From positions 1,798,001 to 1,862,000 of the forward strand of contig OY970217.1 of assembly GCA_963713965.1 (NCBI GenBank): a stretch of 64,000 nt of DNA. Direction: 5' to 3'. A model generated the notes under the pieces. That model searched no databases. It was not told where the DNA came from and saw only the letters and a program-made list of their open reading frames with translations. Position 1 is the first letter of the stretch, and every line of letters begins with the position of its first letter. The position numbers and the translations under genes are program-made. Source of the DNA: CALAGB01 sp963713965. Lineage in GTDB: Bacteria; Chloroflexota; Chloroflexia; Thermomicrobiales; Thermomicrobiaceae. This document shows positions 9,934 through 19,687 of the stretch, piece after piece.

Positions 9934-10714
9934 CCCATCCGGCAACAAGCGCGCCAACGGCCACGCCCGAGATCGTGACTCCGTCGTGCAGGCGAGCGCT
10001 CTGGGGAAGACCTATCGCAGCGGCTCGGTGATGGTCGAGGCGCTGCGCGACGTCGACGTGCGGGTCGATCGAGGCGATCTGGTCGCGATCATGGGGCCGT
10101 CCGGATGCGGTAAGACGACGCTCCTCAACTGCCTGGCCGGACTCGAGGGCGATTTTACTGGCGACGTCTGGATTGACGGTGTCTCGCTGCGCACCCTTTC
10201 CGATCGAGCACGAGCGCGCCTCCGCTCGCGCATGACCGGCTTCATCTTCCAATCCTTCAACCTGCTGCCCACCCTCAACATGATTGAGAACGTAGAAATG
10301 CCGCTCCTCATCTCCGGCACACGAGGCGGCGAAGCTCGACGTCGTGCACTGGAGATTCTGGACGCAGTGGGGCTCAGCGATCGCATCGATCACCGGCCTT
10401 CAGCCCTCTCAGGCGGGCAACAGCAGAGGGTGGCGATCGCCCGTGCGCTGGTCAACCGGCCAGCCATCGTCTTCGCCGACGAACCGACCGGCAATCTGGA
10501 CAGCGAATCGGCCACTCAGGTGATGAGCCTGATCCAACGACTCAACGCTGATTTCGACCAGGCGTTCGTCATCGTGACGCATTCACTGGACGTCGCCGAG
10601 AACGCACGGCGCATCATCCGCATGCAGGACGGCCGCGTCGTCTCGGATGAGCCGCGCCAGCCACGAATGATCCAGCCGACTCCATTGAGCTTCGACGTCG
10701 CGGCTGGAAAGTAA
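9908..10714 (+). CDS. ABC transporter ATP-binding protein, LolD/MacB/YbbA type
   Basis: 268 residues. Walker A GPSGCGKTT (about residue 66), Q-loop FIFQSFNLLPTLNMIENVEMP, signature LSGGQQQRVAIARAL, Walker B IVFADEPTGNLDS and H-loop VTHS, all as in the MacB/LolD/FtsE class that works with long FtsX-like permeases rather than importing solute. The first 30 residues (RRNPSGNKRANGHARDRD) are a polar extension. The permease gene follows after 3 nt. The pair is likely to extract or move a lipid-related substrate at the outer face of the membrane, with the SGNH enzyme. Confidence 0.93.
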   Translation: MTMFNLRRNPSGNKRANGHARDRDSVVQASALGKTYRSGSVMVEALRDVDVRVDRGDLVAIMGPSGCGKTTLLNCLAGLEGDFTGDVWIDGVSLRTLSDRARARLRSRMTGFIFQSFNLLPTLNMIENVEMPLLISGTRGGEARRRALEILDAVGLSDRIDHRPSALSGGQQQRVAIARALVNRPAIVFADEPTGNLDSESATQVMSLIQRLNADFDQAFVIVTHSLDVAENARRIIRMQDGRVVSDEPRQPRMIQPTPLSFDVAAGK

Positions 10715-10717
10715 CCG

Positions 10718-13700
10718 GTGCAGGCGCTCACAAGCTGGCCCATGGGGCGCATCGCCGTGGGCCTGACGCTGGCCCTGGTCACACTGCTCTTCCTCACGTT
10801 CCTCATCGCCTGGCGCTCAAAGATCCTGTTCAAGCTGGGCACACGCAACGTCCCGCGCCGCCGGGCGCGCGCCGCGCTCATCGTGTTCGGGCTGACCCTC
10901 TCGACCACCGTCATCGGCAGCGCCATGAGCACCGGCGACTCGATGACGCACACCGTCCGCTCGCTGGTGAGCGAGAGCCTGGGGCCGATCGACGAGGTGG
11001 TGGTCTACGGTCCAGCCCGCTCCGGCAACGGCAATCCGATCAGCAATCTGACGCAACCTGGTTTCGGACAGCTGGCTAATGCCGACTTCACCTTTTTCGA
11101 TCAATCACAGGCGAACGCGATCTCCGGCAGCGTGCGGGACTCTTCCGCGATCGATTCGACGTTACCGGTCATCGTCGAGCAAGCGACCGCCGTGCGGCCG
11201 GACACGCATCAAGCGCAGGCGTTGCTCACATTGCTCGCCATGCCCGCTAACTATCCCCACGCATTCGGGCGGATGACCACCACTGACGGTCAGCCCATCG
11301 ATCTGACAATGCTCAAGCCGGACGAGATCGTGATGAACGATGCGGCCGCGGCCAGCTTCGGCGCGACTCCCGGCCAGGTGCTGCAGGTCGTGGTCGAGGG
11401 ACGTACCTGGAACGTGCGGCTGGCGGCCGTCGTTAAGAGCGCCGGTCTCGGGGGGCTGGGGCCGACCATCATCGCGCCGCTGGATGCGATGCAAAGGTCC
11501 ACCGAACACGTCGGGCAAGTCAACATGATTTTGGTCGCCAACCAAGGCGGGGTCGACAGCGTGACGCGCACGCAAGACGCCAGTCAGGCCATCCGTCTGC
11601 CGCTGGCCAATCGAGAAGCCGCCCAGGGCGTCTATACATTCCTGCACCGGCCGGAGATACAGCAGGCACTCCTCACCGCCGCGGGAAACGAATATGGCAT
11701 CGACCGTTCCCGCATCCTCGCGATCCGTTCCGAAGCGGCGCGTCCGGAGATGAGCGACCACTTCGTCAGTGAAATCAGCGATCCGCAGACGCGCCACGAG
11801 CTCTTCCGGCTGGGATTCAGCCTGCCGGCCAGCGCATCCGATCGCTCGATCTTCGAGCAGCTCCGTGACGTCACCGATTACGCGGTCCTCAACGTCAAGC
11901 AGGACGCGTTGGATCGCGCCAACGAATATGGGACGGTCGTCACCACCGTCTTTCTGGTGCTGGGGCTGGCGTCAGTCGCGGCCGGAGTACTGCTCGTCTT
12001 CCTGATCTTCTCGCTGCTGGCAGCCGATCGTGGGCCGGAGCTAGCCACGATGCGGGCGCTGGGGATGTCACGCGGGCAGATCGTGAGCATGTTCCTCTTC
12101 GAGGGCCTGATCTACGACATCCTGGCGGCAGTTCTTGGTGGGCTGCTCGGCTTCGCCGTCAGTTATCTGACAGCCCGTTCGCTGGCGTCGTCGCTGGCGA
12201 CCTTCGGCTTCCATCTCAGTTGGTATGTCGAGCCACGCACCGTGTTCATCACCTTCGCCGGTGGCGTGCTGCTGACGTTTCTGGCCATGCTCGGTTCTGC
12301 CTGGCGGGCCGGTCGCTCCGGGATCGCGGCGGCGACGCGGGGAGACGACATCGACGAAAACCGCTCCTGGATGGTGATTCCAGGCATTCTCCTGCTGCTG
12401 AGCGGCTGGTACATCTGGTGGCGCTGGCACACGCCAAGAATGATTTACGAGCCGCGCAATCCGCTGGTCTTGCCGGGAGCCGTCACCGTCGCACTCTTTG
12501 GAGTCGCCTGCCTTCTCATCGGCATCCAGGCGCTGCTGTCACGGCGGCTGTCGCCGCGGCGCGCCGCACTAGTGGAGTCGGCCGTACGCTGGGCGATCAC
12601 GTTCGTGGGCGTAGCGCTCTTCGGTGTGTGGCTGCGCGCGTTGTCGCATCTGCCAACTCCACGCGGCAGCACCCTGGCCGACGCCACCACGGTCGCCATT
12701 GGCGGCGTCATGTTGGTCCTCTCGGCTACCTGGGCCGCCATGCGACTGTTGCGGCCAGCGCTGCGGCTACTCGACTGGTCGCTCTCGTCGTTGGCGCGCG
12801 TGCGCTCGGTGGTGCGTCCGGCGGTCGGCTATCTTGGCGATCGCCCCTGGCGTACCGGTTTCGCGGTCATCATGTTCGGCATCATCATCTTCACCATGGT
12901 CGCCTCGCTCACGATGATCAACGCGCTGCTGAACGCCTATTCCCCCAGCATGCCTCCGATCGCCGGGTTCGACATTCGCGCCGATCAGTCGGGTCCGACA
13001 CTTATCCCGGATATGAACACGGCGCTGGGCGGGGCTTCGGCCGTCTCGGACAAGAGTTTCAGTCGCATCGGATCCATCACCATGGTGAGCGACGCCGAGG
13101 TGATTCAGCTTGGCGTCGCGCACGCTACGTGGGAGACGGCATCGCTGCAGGTGGTCGACAACGGCTTCCTGACCGAGTCCAAAGTGGCAGTGAAGTCGCG
13201 ACTGCCGCAGCTACAGGGACCGGCAATGTGGTGGGCGTTACGGGATCAGCCGGGTACGGCGGTCGTCTCGGCGGCGCTGCTCAACTCGGTCATCGCGCCG
13301 CCCGAGAACGACGTCAACAACAAGCCAGCACCGTTTACTCTGTGGATTCGCCCGGGCAATGGCGGCCAGCCGGTAAAGCTCAACGTCATCGGCATCGTCG
13401 ACAGCCGCAGCGACCTCGATCCCGGCATTTACACCTCGCAGGAAACCGCAAACGGCATGGGCGTATCGCTCGGTGATCCGTCCTCGTTCCTCTTCGCGCT
13501 CAAACCGGGCGTCAAAGCCGCCGACGCGTCCGAGGGACTGCGCCTCTCCTTTGCATCCAGCGGTTTGAACGTGACCAACCTCTCGGACAAAGCGCAGGTG
13601 GGACGCTCGATTCGCCTGCTGCTGACGCGCATCGTGCAGGGATTCATGGGTCTGGGGCTGATCGCCGGAATCGCCGCACTGGGCATGCTCGGCGTGCAAT

Positions 13701-14017
13701 CGGTGATCGAACGCCGGGTGCAGCTCGGAACACTGCGCGCGCTCGGATTTACGCGCTGGCAGACACGGGCTACGCTGGCATTCGAGGCGGCCATCACGGC
13801 GGCGTTGGGCATCGGCGTGGGAATCGGACTGGGGCTGATCATGGCGCACACGCTGGTGCGGATCATCGCGCTGCAGCACCCAGAGGTGCACTATTCAGTC
13901 CCCTGGAGCCAGGTGACGCTGACTGCCGCCGTGGCGGTACTCGGCTCGATCCTCTCGGTCACCGTCGCCGTCTGGCAGGCCGGCCGCGTCTCCCCCGCCG
14001 AGGCATTGCGCGGGTAA
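10718..14017 (+). CDS. FtsX/MacB-like ABC permease (YbbP type), two FtsX domains
   Basis: 1099 residues from GTG at 10718. An initial membrane helix (IAVGLTLALVTLLFLTFLIA) and a conserved cytoplasmic stretch NVPRRRARAALIVFGL lead into a large periplasm/extracellular-type domain; a first three-helix FtsX domain lies near residues 405-530 (ELATMRALGMSRGQI), more helices around 540-680, a second extracellular domain, and a C-terminal FtsX domain (VQLGTLRALGFTRWQTRATL to VSPAEALRG). This two-halved architecture is that of YbbP/DUF214-type permeases. Ends the three-gene operon with the lipase and ATPase. Confidence 0.9.
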   Translation: MQALTSWPMGRIAVGLTLALVTLLFLTFLIAWRSKILFKLGTRNVPRRRARAALIVFGLTLSTTVIGSAMSTGDSMTHTVRSLVSESLGPIDEVVVYGPARSGNGNPISNLTQPGFGQLANADFTFFDQSQANAISGSVRDSSAIDSTLPVIVEQATAVRPDTHQAQALLTLLAMPANYPHAFGRMTTTDGQPIDLTMLKPDEIVMNDAAAASFGATPGQVLQVVVEGRTWNVRLAAVVKSAGLGGLGPTIIAPLDAMQRSTEHVGQVNMILVANQGGVDSVTRTQDASQAIRLPLANREAAQGVYTFLHRPEIQQALLTAAGNEYGIDRSRILAIRSEAARPEMSDHFVSEISDPQTRHELFRLGFSLPASASDRSIFEQLRDVTDYAVLNVKQDALDRANEYGTVVTTVFLVLGLASVAAGVLLVFLIFSLLAADRGPELATMRALGMSRGQIVSMFLFEGLIYDILAAVLGGLLGFAVSYLTARSLASSLATFGFHLSWYVEPRTVFITFAGGVLLTFLAMLGSAWRAGRSGIAAATRGDDIDENRSWMVIPGILLLLSGWYIWWRWHTPRMIYEPRNPLVLPGAVTVALFGVACLLIGIQALLSRRLSPRRAALVESAVRWAITFVGVALFGVWLRALSHLPTPRGSTLADATTVAIGGVMLVLSATWAAMRLLRPALRLLDWSLSSLARVRSVVRPAVGYLGDRPWRTGFAVIMFGIIIFTMVASLTMINALLNAYSPSMPPIAGFDIRADQSGPTLIPDMNTALGGASAVSDKSFSRIGSITMVSDAEVIQLGVAHATWETASLQVVDNGFLTESKVAVKSRLPQLQGPAMWWALRDQPGTAVVSAALLNSVIAPPENDVNNKPAPFTLWIRPGNGGQPVKLNVIGIVDSRSDLDPGIYTSQETANGMGVSLGDPSSFLFALKPGVKAADASEGLRLSFASSGLNVTNLSDKAQVGRSIRLLLTRIVQGFMGLGLIAGIAALGMLGVQSVIERRVQLGTLRALGFTRWQTRATLAFEAAITAALGIGVGIGLGLIMAHTLVRIIALQHPEVHYSVPWSQVTLTAAVAVLGSILSVTVAVWQAGRVSPAEALRG

Positions 14018-14135
14018 ACACTGATGCTGTTCGTCAATATGGACGGTCCTTGAGCGGTCTATCGGGACCCGTTCATCGTCAGAACGCACGAATCACTCGG
14101 CTCTCCAACGGATCGCTTTCTGTCGGCTCCCGTAA

Positions 14136-14727
14136 TTACTCGCCTGCGTGACGCACGTCGTAGCGGACGAGGATGTTGTCGGAGTCCCGCCAACTACGTA
14201 CCTCCATAAGTCGCAGCGCTGCGGGCGGCTTGCCCACGAAGACCGGGATACCTGAACCCAAGACGACGTTGCCAATCATTAGATGAAGTTCATCGATCAA
14301 GTCATGCGCCAGGAGATCGTTCCACAGCGTGCGACTTCCGGTAACCAGAATGTCTTTACCCGCTTGACGTTTGAGTTCGGCCAGCTGCTGGTGCGCATCG
14401 GCACGCCTGATGATGCGGACATTGGGCCAGTCGCCGGTCAGCGTATCGGAGACGACGATGGTGCGCACGGACGCGCCAGCGTTGCTGAGCTCACGTTGTT
14501 CGTCCGTCCAGCGCTCCGAAGTAGGATCCCTCGCGACCCCTGGCCAGAAACTCTTGAACAACTCAAAGGACACACGACCCACCAGGTGCGTGTCCGAGGC
14601 TCGCAGTAGTTCAGCCGTGTAGGTGTCGAAGACGCCCCAGCATGGGGAACATAACTGAGACATCGTTGTCTGGTCCGGTGTGATACCCATCTAGCGAGAT
14701 GACGTCAAAGACAATGATTCTCCGCAT
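14136..14727 (-). pseudogene. Dihydrofolate reductase / RibD C-terminal family protein, one frame change
   Basis: Typical family proteins start MRRIIVFDVISLDGYHTGPD; that start is present at complement 14727 but in a different frame from the main body. The frame change is near 14630-14640 (MLGR in one frame, VFDTYTAELLRASDTHLVGR in the other). The body contains GRVSFELFKSFWP, ILVTGSRTLWNDLLAHDLIDELHL and VVLGSGIPVF, as in NADPH-binding YyaP/YwjB-type homologues. A single-base indel accounts for it, so this is a recent pseudogene or a sequence error. Substrate unknown. Confidence 0.75.
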
Positions 14728-14788
14728 GAACGTGCCTCTCGTTCCATTGCGATCGCGGTATCTGCCTCAGTGATGGATGCTGGCGGAT

Positions 14789-15082
14789 TTACCACCTACG
14801 GGCCTCTCCTCCAACCTCTCGCCCACGCTCGCGATACCAATCGACCAATCCTTGCGCGGCGAGCGTCGCGACACGTTCTGTCAGGTTCTCGTAGACGATC
14901 ATGACGCGGCTGGGATCGGGCCGCCCTTGCCAGATGCCGATCGCCAGGGAGCCATCAGCGCTGATCGTCTCGAAGACGAACCAATCGCCGACGAGGCTCT
15001 GCGGACCATCGAACGCCGCCAGACGCTCGCGCACAGTCGTGGGATCGTCGCGGAAGAATTCGGCATCGAACATGGCGATCAT
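14789..15082 (-). CDS. Small protein of unknown function, coupled to a WYL regulator
   Basis: 97 residues (or 94 from the inner ATG, MFDAEFFRDD). No recognised domain; acidic N-terminus, a central DWFVFETISADGSLAIGIWQGR segment suggesting a small beta-rich fold, and SRVMIVYENLTERVA. Its ATG overlaps the stop codon of the WYL regulator upstream (ATGA), so the two are translationally coupled and likely linked in function. I do not recognise it. Confidence 0.55.
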   Translation of the reverse strand: MIAMFDAEFFRDDPTTVRERLAAFDGPQSLVGDWFVFETISADGSLAIGIWQGRPDPSRVMIVYENLTERVATLAAQGLVDWYRERGREVGGEARRW

Positions 15083-16122
15083 CCCGCCGGTGGGGTTGGA
15101 ACGGACTTCGACGCGTCTTGCGTGCTCATCGACACAGTGCTCGGCGTCATCTCGTCGATAGTAACGTCGCCGTAACTGTGCAACACGCGTCGCGCCAGGC
15201 GCACGATCCGCAGGCGAAGCTCGTCGGGCTCGACGACTTCAGCATTGTGACCGAAGCTCAGGACGAAGCCCGTCGCCTCTCGCTCCGTGTCGAAGCGAAG
15301 ACGTAGCTCGATGCGTCCTGCAACGTCTGGATCCGACACCTGTTCGACGCGCGCGCGGCCAATGGTGCCGTGGACGCCCCGGGCCTCATCCTCAGGCAAG
15401 CGGATAGTCACCGGATAACGCGGCAGGTTGGCCACGAAGTCAGCGCTCGCCTGGGTCCAGAATCGGGCGAGATCGAAATCGGCCGGCCGTGCGAAGGATT
15501 CTTCCGAGATGCGAGCTGAGCGTACCCGCGAGATACGATAGGTGCGAGACTTGCCATCGACCCGCGCCACCAGATACCAGAGGCTCCCCTTGGCGACCAG
15601 GCCGAGCGGCTCGACCAGTCGATCGACTTCGCTGCCATCGCTCCGCTCATAGATGATGTGAACACGCCGGTCCTGCCAAACGGCTTCCTGCAGGGCCGAC
15701 AGCGCCGGAACGCTCTCCTCCGGTCGGTTCCAGCCGCTCGGATCGACGTGGATTCGCTGCTGTGCGAACTCGGCCCCACGGCGCTGACCGGAGGGCAGGG
15801 TCGCCAGGAGTTTCACCAGCGCCGCCTCCGACGCCCGACGCAGGCCGAGATCGGCGAGCAGCGAGGGCGGCGTGCTCATGAAGAGCGTCTGGATCTCCGA
15901 TTCATTCAGGCCGGTGAGGTTGGTACGGAACGGTTCGGGCAAGACCCAGCCGCCATCACGACCGCGCTCGGCATAGAGCGGGATGCCAGCCGTGGAGAGC
16001 GCCTCCATATCTCGATGTATGGTGCGCGTCGAGACCTCCAGCCGCCTGGCAAGCTCGCCCGCCGTCATGCGGCGATTGACCTGCAGCAAGAGCAGGATCG
16101 AGAGCAGGCGATCTGCGCGCAT
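15079..16122 (-). CDS. WYL-domain transcriptional regulator (YafY/DeoR-like)
   Basis: 347 residues. N-terminal winged helix (RLLSILLLLQVNRRMTAGEL, RLEVSTRTIHRDMEALSTAG), then the WYL ligand-sensing region near 150-215 (RVHIIYERSDG, PLGLVAKGSLWYLVARVDG, RTYRISRV) and the C-terminal WCX extension. Proteins of this type sense nucleic acids or small ligands and often control defence or stress genes. Followed, overlapping by 4 nt, by a small unknown gene. Intact. Confidence 0.92.
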   Translation of the reverse strand: MRADRLLSILLLLQVNRRMTAGELARRLEVSTRTIHRDMEALSTAGIPLYAERGRDGGWVLPEPFRTNLTGLNESEIQTLFMSTPPSLLADLGLRRASEAALVKLLATLPSGQRRGAEFAQQRIHVDPSGWNRPEESVPALSALQEAVWQDRRVHIIYERSDGSEVDRLVEPLGLVAKGSLWYLVARVDGKSRTYRISRVRSARISEESFARPADFDLARFWTQASADFVANLPRYPVTIRLPEDEARGVHGTIGRARVEQVSDPDVAGRIELRLRFDTEREATGFVLSFGHNAEVVEPDELRLRIVRLARRVLHSYGDVTIDEMTPSTVSMSTQDASKSVPTPPAG

Positions 16123-16286
16123 GCGGCCTCCTCATAATCAGCGGGTGAATGGTTCGTGTCGCTATCGTACTATGCGGGGAGCTGTCCATTGCTGCCCAAC
16201 ATACATGACATGAGATGTCCTCTTTGATCGTTATCCTCATCCACGTGTGTGTTTTCAGGATTGCGATGCGACGAAGGAGAACCATG

Positions 16287-16871
16287 ATGTCCAACTCACC
16301 GACCAGATTCGAGGACCGTGGCGCGCGGCGGAGTCGACCGGCGCTGGCGAAGGGCTACGGCGTCAACCTGGACGACGAGGGGATGCTCTCACTCGATTGG
16401 GTTCGAGAGCAGCTCGAGAAATCACGCAACTACTGGATCAGCAGCACACAATCGAATGGTCGGCCGCACGCCTGCCCGGTCTGGGGCGTCTGGCTCGACG
16501 ACGACCTCCTCTGCTTTGGCACAAGTCGAACATCGCGTAAGGGGAAGAATCTGGCAGCCAATCCGTCCGTGGTAGTGCATACCGAGAGTGGCGACGACGT
16601 GGTCATTCTGGAGGGGATTGTCGTGGAATTGACCGACCGCGACCTGCTGCGGAAGTACGCCGACACTTACGACGCCAAGTACGCCATCCGTCCGGAAATC
16701 GATCAAAACGCGGATTCGGACGGCGTCACCTACGTACTGCAACCGGATGATGTCCTCGCCTGGATGGAGCACGACTTCCTCAAAACCCCAACACGCTGGC
16801 GCTTTGAACGAGGTTATCCGGCAATCCGGATGCGCGAGCCAAGTGATCGATTGTTCGTCTCAGGCTGTTAA
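16287..16871 (+). CDS. Pyridoxamine 5'-phosphate oxidase-fold flavin/F420-type protein
   Basis: About 194 residues. The split beta-barrel signature is WISSTQSNGRPHACPVWGVWLDDDLLCFGT followed by SRKGKNLAANPSVVVHTES, typical of PPOX-fold FMN or F420-binding reductases. ATG at 16287 (or 16284) follows GGAG at 16276-16279. The C-terminus (KTPTRWRFER) matches the barrel-closing end of the family. Monocistronic. Substrate cannot be told from sequence. Confidence 0.88.
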   Translation: MSNSPTRFEDRGARRSRPALAKGYGVNLDDEGMLSLDWVREQLEKSRNYWISSTQSNGRPHACPVWGVWLDDDLLCFGTSRTSRKGKNLAANPSVVVHTESGDDVVILEGIVVELTDRDLLRKYADTYDAKYAIRPEIDQNADSDGVTYVLQPDDVLAWMEHDFLKTPTRWRFERGYPAIRMREPSDRLFVSGC

Positions 16872-16915
16872 TTTAGTGTCGTTGCGTTATCCCGCTACCG
16901 GCATATGATACGTGG

Positions 16916-18250
16916 ATGAAGATTCGTCCGCGTGCTAGCCAGCAATCGATCTCGGCCGTGCCGACCGTCGCTCCAGCGACAGCAATGGGTGTGCGCTCCT
17001 TAGGCCGCACCTTCAGCTCGCTTCACAACTACAACTATCGGCTTTACTGGTTCGGTCAGCTACTCTCGGTGATCGGCACCTGGATCGCGCGCATCGCCCA
17101 GGCCTGGCTCGTGCTTCAGCTGACGAACTCTTCCTTCGCGCTCGGACTGGTTACTGCGCTGCAATCCCTCCCAATCACCATATTCGCCCTCTTCGGTGGA
17201 GTGTTGGCCGACCGCTTTCCGAAGCGGCCCGTGATCGTCACCACGCAATCGATCATGGCGGCGCAATCGTTGGTCCTGGCGTTGCTGATCACGACCCATC
17301 ACATTCAGGTCTGGCACATCTACTTACTGGCCCTGATCCTGGGGATGGCGACCTCCCTCGACAACCCCACGCGTCAGGCGTTCGTCAGTGAGATGGTAGG
17401 CCCGGAGAATCTGCCGAACGCGGTCGCGCTCAACTCGAGCCTCTTCAACACGGCGCGTATCATCGGCCCGGCCGTCGGCGCCGGGCTGATCGCCGCCTTC
17501 TCCATCGCCATCCCCTTCTACGTCAATGCGGTGAGCTTCATGGCGGTCATCGGCGGATTGTTGCTGATGCGTCCAGCCGAGTTCTACGACGTTCCCGCGC
17601 TGGTGCGCGGTCGTGTCTTCACCCGCATGCGTGAGGGGATCGACTACGCCACCAAGACCCCCTCGGTGTTGCTGCCGTTGATCCTGCTGGCCTTCATCGG
17701 CACCTTCGGCTACAACTTCACTGTCGTCCTACCGCTGGTCGCCAAGTACGTGCTCAATACCGGCGCGCTCGGTTTTGGTGGGCTGACCACCGCGCTGGGT
17801 ATCGGCGCCCTCGTCTCCGCCCTCACCATGGCCTATCTGAACCGGCCAAGCGAGCGCTTGCTGCTATTCGGCGGCACCGCCTTCACCATCCTGCTTGGTC
17901 TGCTGGCAGTCTCGACCAAACTGCCGCTGACGCTCCTGATCCTGGTGATCCTGGGCTTCGCCAGCATCACCTACACCGCCACCACCAACACGCGCCTGCA
18001 GATCTCGGCGCCAGGTCAGATGCGCGGCCGCGTGATGAGCTTCTACATCCTGCTGAATGCGGGCATGACGCCGATCGGCAGCCTCCTCATTGGCACGCTG
18101 GCGCAGGACTTCAGCGTCCGAGTGGCGCTCGCCATCATGACCGCCCTCTGTGGCATCGGGGTAGTGGTCGCCTGGCTCTATCATGCGCGTCATTCCCGTC
18201 TGGATGCCGCCACTCCGACCACTCCAGTCACGACCGCCGCGGTCGACTGA
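16916..18250 (+). CDS. MFS exporter (EntS-like, MFS_3), first of a tandem pair
   Basis: 444 residues with about 12 membrane helices. Markers: FSSLHNYNYRLYWFGQLLSV, GTWIARIAQAWLVLQLTNSS, GGVLADRFPKRPV (the MFS loop 2-3 motif), DNPTRQAFVSEMVGPENLPNAVALNS, and TNTRLQISAPGQMRGRVMSFY. This subfamily exports siderophores, drugs or similar small molecules by proton antiport. The next gene is a close paralogue in the same direction 75 nt downstream. Confidence 0.92.
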   Translation: MKIRPRASQQSISAVPTVAPATAMGVRSLGRTFSSLHNYNYRLYWFGQLLSVIGTWIARIAQAWLVLQLTNSSFALGLVTALQSLPITIFALFGGVLADRFPKRPVIVTTQSIMAAQSLVLALLITTHHIQVWHIYLLALILGMATSLDNPTRQAFVSEMVGPENLPNAVALNSSLFNTARIIGPAVGAGLIAAFSIAIPFYVNAVSFMAVIGGLLLMRPAEFYDVPALVRGRVFTRMREGIDYATKTPSVLLPLILLAFIGTFGYNFTVVLPLVAKYVLNTGALGFGGLTTALGIGALVSALTMAYLNRPSERLLLFGGTAFTILLGLLAVSTKLPLTLLILVILGFASITYTATTNTRLQISAPGQMRGRVMSFYILLNAGMTPIGSLLIGTLAQDFSVRVALAIMTALCGIGVVVAWLYHARHSRLDAATPTTPVTTAAVD

Positions 18251-18325
18251 CCCTCACGACGACGCATCTGCCATCGCTGACGGCCCACTGGTTGCGGTAC
18301 CCATACCGAGCCAGAGGATTGAGGG

Positions 18326-19669
18326 ATGGAAACCGAACACCAGAAATCACGACACGTTCACGAGTCGCGATCATCAACCGCGCGGAAATCAGATGAGATA
18401 ACAACGAACCGTTCAGTTGGCCGCATCTTCAGCTCGCTGCACAACTACAACTATCGGCTCTACTGGTTTGGTCAGCTCCTGTCGATAACCGGTACCTGGA
18501 TCGCACGCATCGCCCAGGCCTGGCTGGTGCTGGATCTCACCAACTCCTCCTTCGCCCTGGGTCTGGTGGGAGCGTTGCAGTTTCTGCCGATCACCTTCTT
18601 CGCCCTCTTCGGCGGCGTGCTAGCCGATCGCTTCCCCAAGCGAGAAGTGATCATCATCACGCAAGCGATGATGGGCGTGCAGTCCCTCATCCTCGCGATC
18701 CTCATCAGCACCGGCGAGATTCGCGTCTGGCACATCTACATTCTGGCCATGGTGCTGGGCCTGGCCTCTGCCTTCGGTAACCCGACCCGTCAAGCCTTCA
18801 TCAGCGAGATGGTTGGGCCGGACAATCTGCCCAACGCGGTGGCGCTCAACTCCGGACTCTTCAACACCGCGCGGATCCTGGGTCCGGCCATCGGTGGCGC
18901 CTTGATCGCGGCCTTTACCATCGACATCCCCTTCTACATCAACGCCGTCAGCTATCTGGCGGTGATTGGCGGACTGCTGCTGATGCGACCGGCCGAGTTC
19001 TACGACGTCCCCGCTCCGGTGCGAGGACGCGTGATGAACCGCCTGCGCGAGGGGATCGAATACGCCACCAAGACCCCGGCGGTGCTGCTGCCCCTCATCC
19101 TGATGGGGTTCATCGGCACCTTCGGTTACAACTTCACCGTCATGCTGCCTTTGGTGGCTAAATACATCCTGGGGACCGGGGCGCTGGGCTTTGGCGGACT
19201 GATGACCGCGCTGGGCATCGGGTCGCTAGTGGCCGCGATCGGTGCCGCCTACCTGAGTCGACCAACCGAACGCCTCTTGTTGGCAGGTGCGACCGCCTTC
19301 AGCATCCTGCTCGGGCTGCTGGCAATCTCCAGCGTCTTCCCCCTCACGATCGCCATTCTGGTGATACTCGGAGTGGCGAGTATCGCCTTCACGACCACCG
19401 CCAACGCACGACTACAACTCACGGCGCCGCCCGAACTGCGTGGACGTGTCATGAGCCTTTACATCTTTTTGCGGGCCGGTACCGCGCCGCTCGGTAGTCT
19501 GCTCCTCGGCGCACTGGCGCAGAACGTCAACGTGCCGGTCGCGGTCAGCACCATGGCGGCCATCTGCGCCGTCGGCGTCGTGCTGGCGTGGCTCTACCGA
19601 TCGCGGCATCCCGGAGAGTCCGGTAGCCCGCATCCGAGGACCGTCAACGAAGGCGCCCCCGGCCATTGA
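18326..19669 (+). CDS. MFS exporter (EntS-like), second of a tandem pair
   Basis: 447 residues, closely similar along its whole length to the preceding gene: FSSLHNYNYRLYWFGQLLSI, GGVLADRFPKREV, GNPTRQAFISEMVGPDNLPN, ANARLQLTAPPELRGRVMSLY. The N-terminal 30 residues differ (hydrophilic, ETEHQKSRHVHESRSS). A local tandem duplication with divergence of the tails, suggesting related but not identical substrates. Confidence 0.92.
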   Translation: METEHQKSRHVHESRSSTARKSDEITTNRSVGRIFSSLHNYNYRLYWFGQLLSITGTWIARIAQAWLVLDLTNSSFALGLVGALQFLPITFFALFGGVLADRFPKREVIIITQAMMGVQSLILAILISTGEIRVWHIYILAMVLGLASAFGNPTRQAFISEMVGPDNLPNAVALNSGLFNTARILGPAIGGALIAAFTIDIPFYINAVSYLAVIGGLLLMRPAEFYDVPAPVRGRVMNRLREGIEYATKTPAVLLPLILMGFIGTFGYNFTVMLPLVAKYILGTGALGFGGLMTALGIGSLVAAIGAAYLSRPTERLLLAGATAFSILLGLLAISSVFPLTIAILVILGVASIAFTTTANARLQLTAPPELRGRVMSLYIFLRAGTAPLGSLLLGALAQNVNVPVAVSTMAAICAVGVVLAWLYRSRHPGESGSPHPRTVNEGAPGH

Positions 19670-19687
19670 GCTGTGTCCGGGAGTTGC

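Noticed and set aside
12220..13476. 418-codon open frame on the plus strand
   Set aside because: Out-of-frame shadow of the FtsX-like permease; Arg/His/Ala-rich, no motif.
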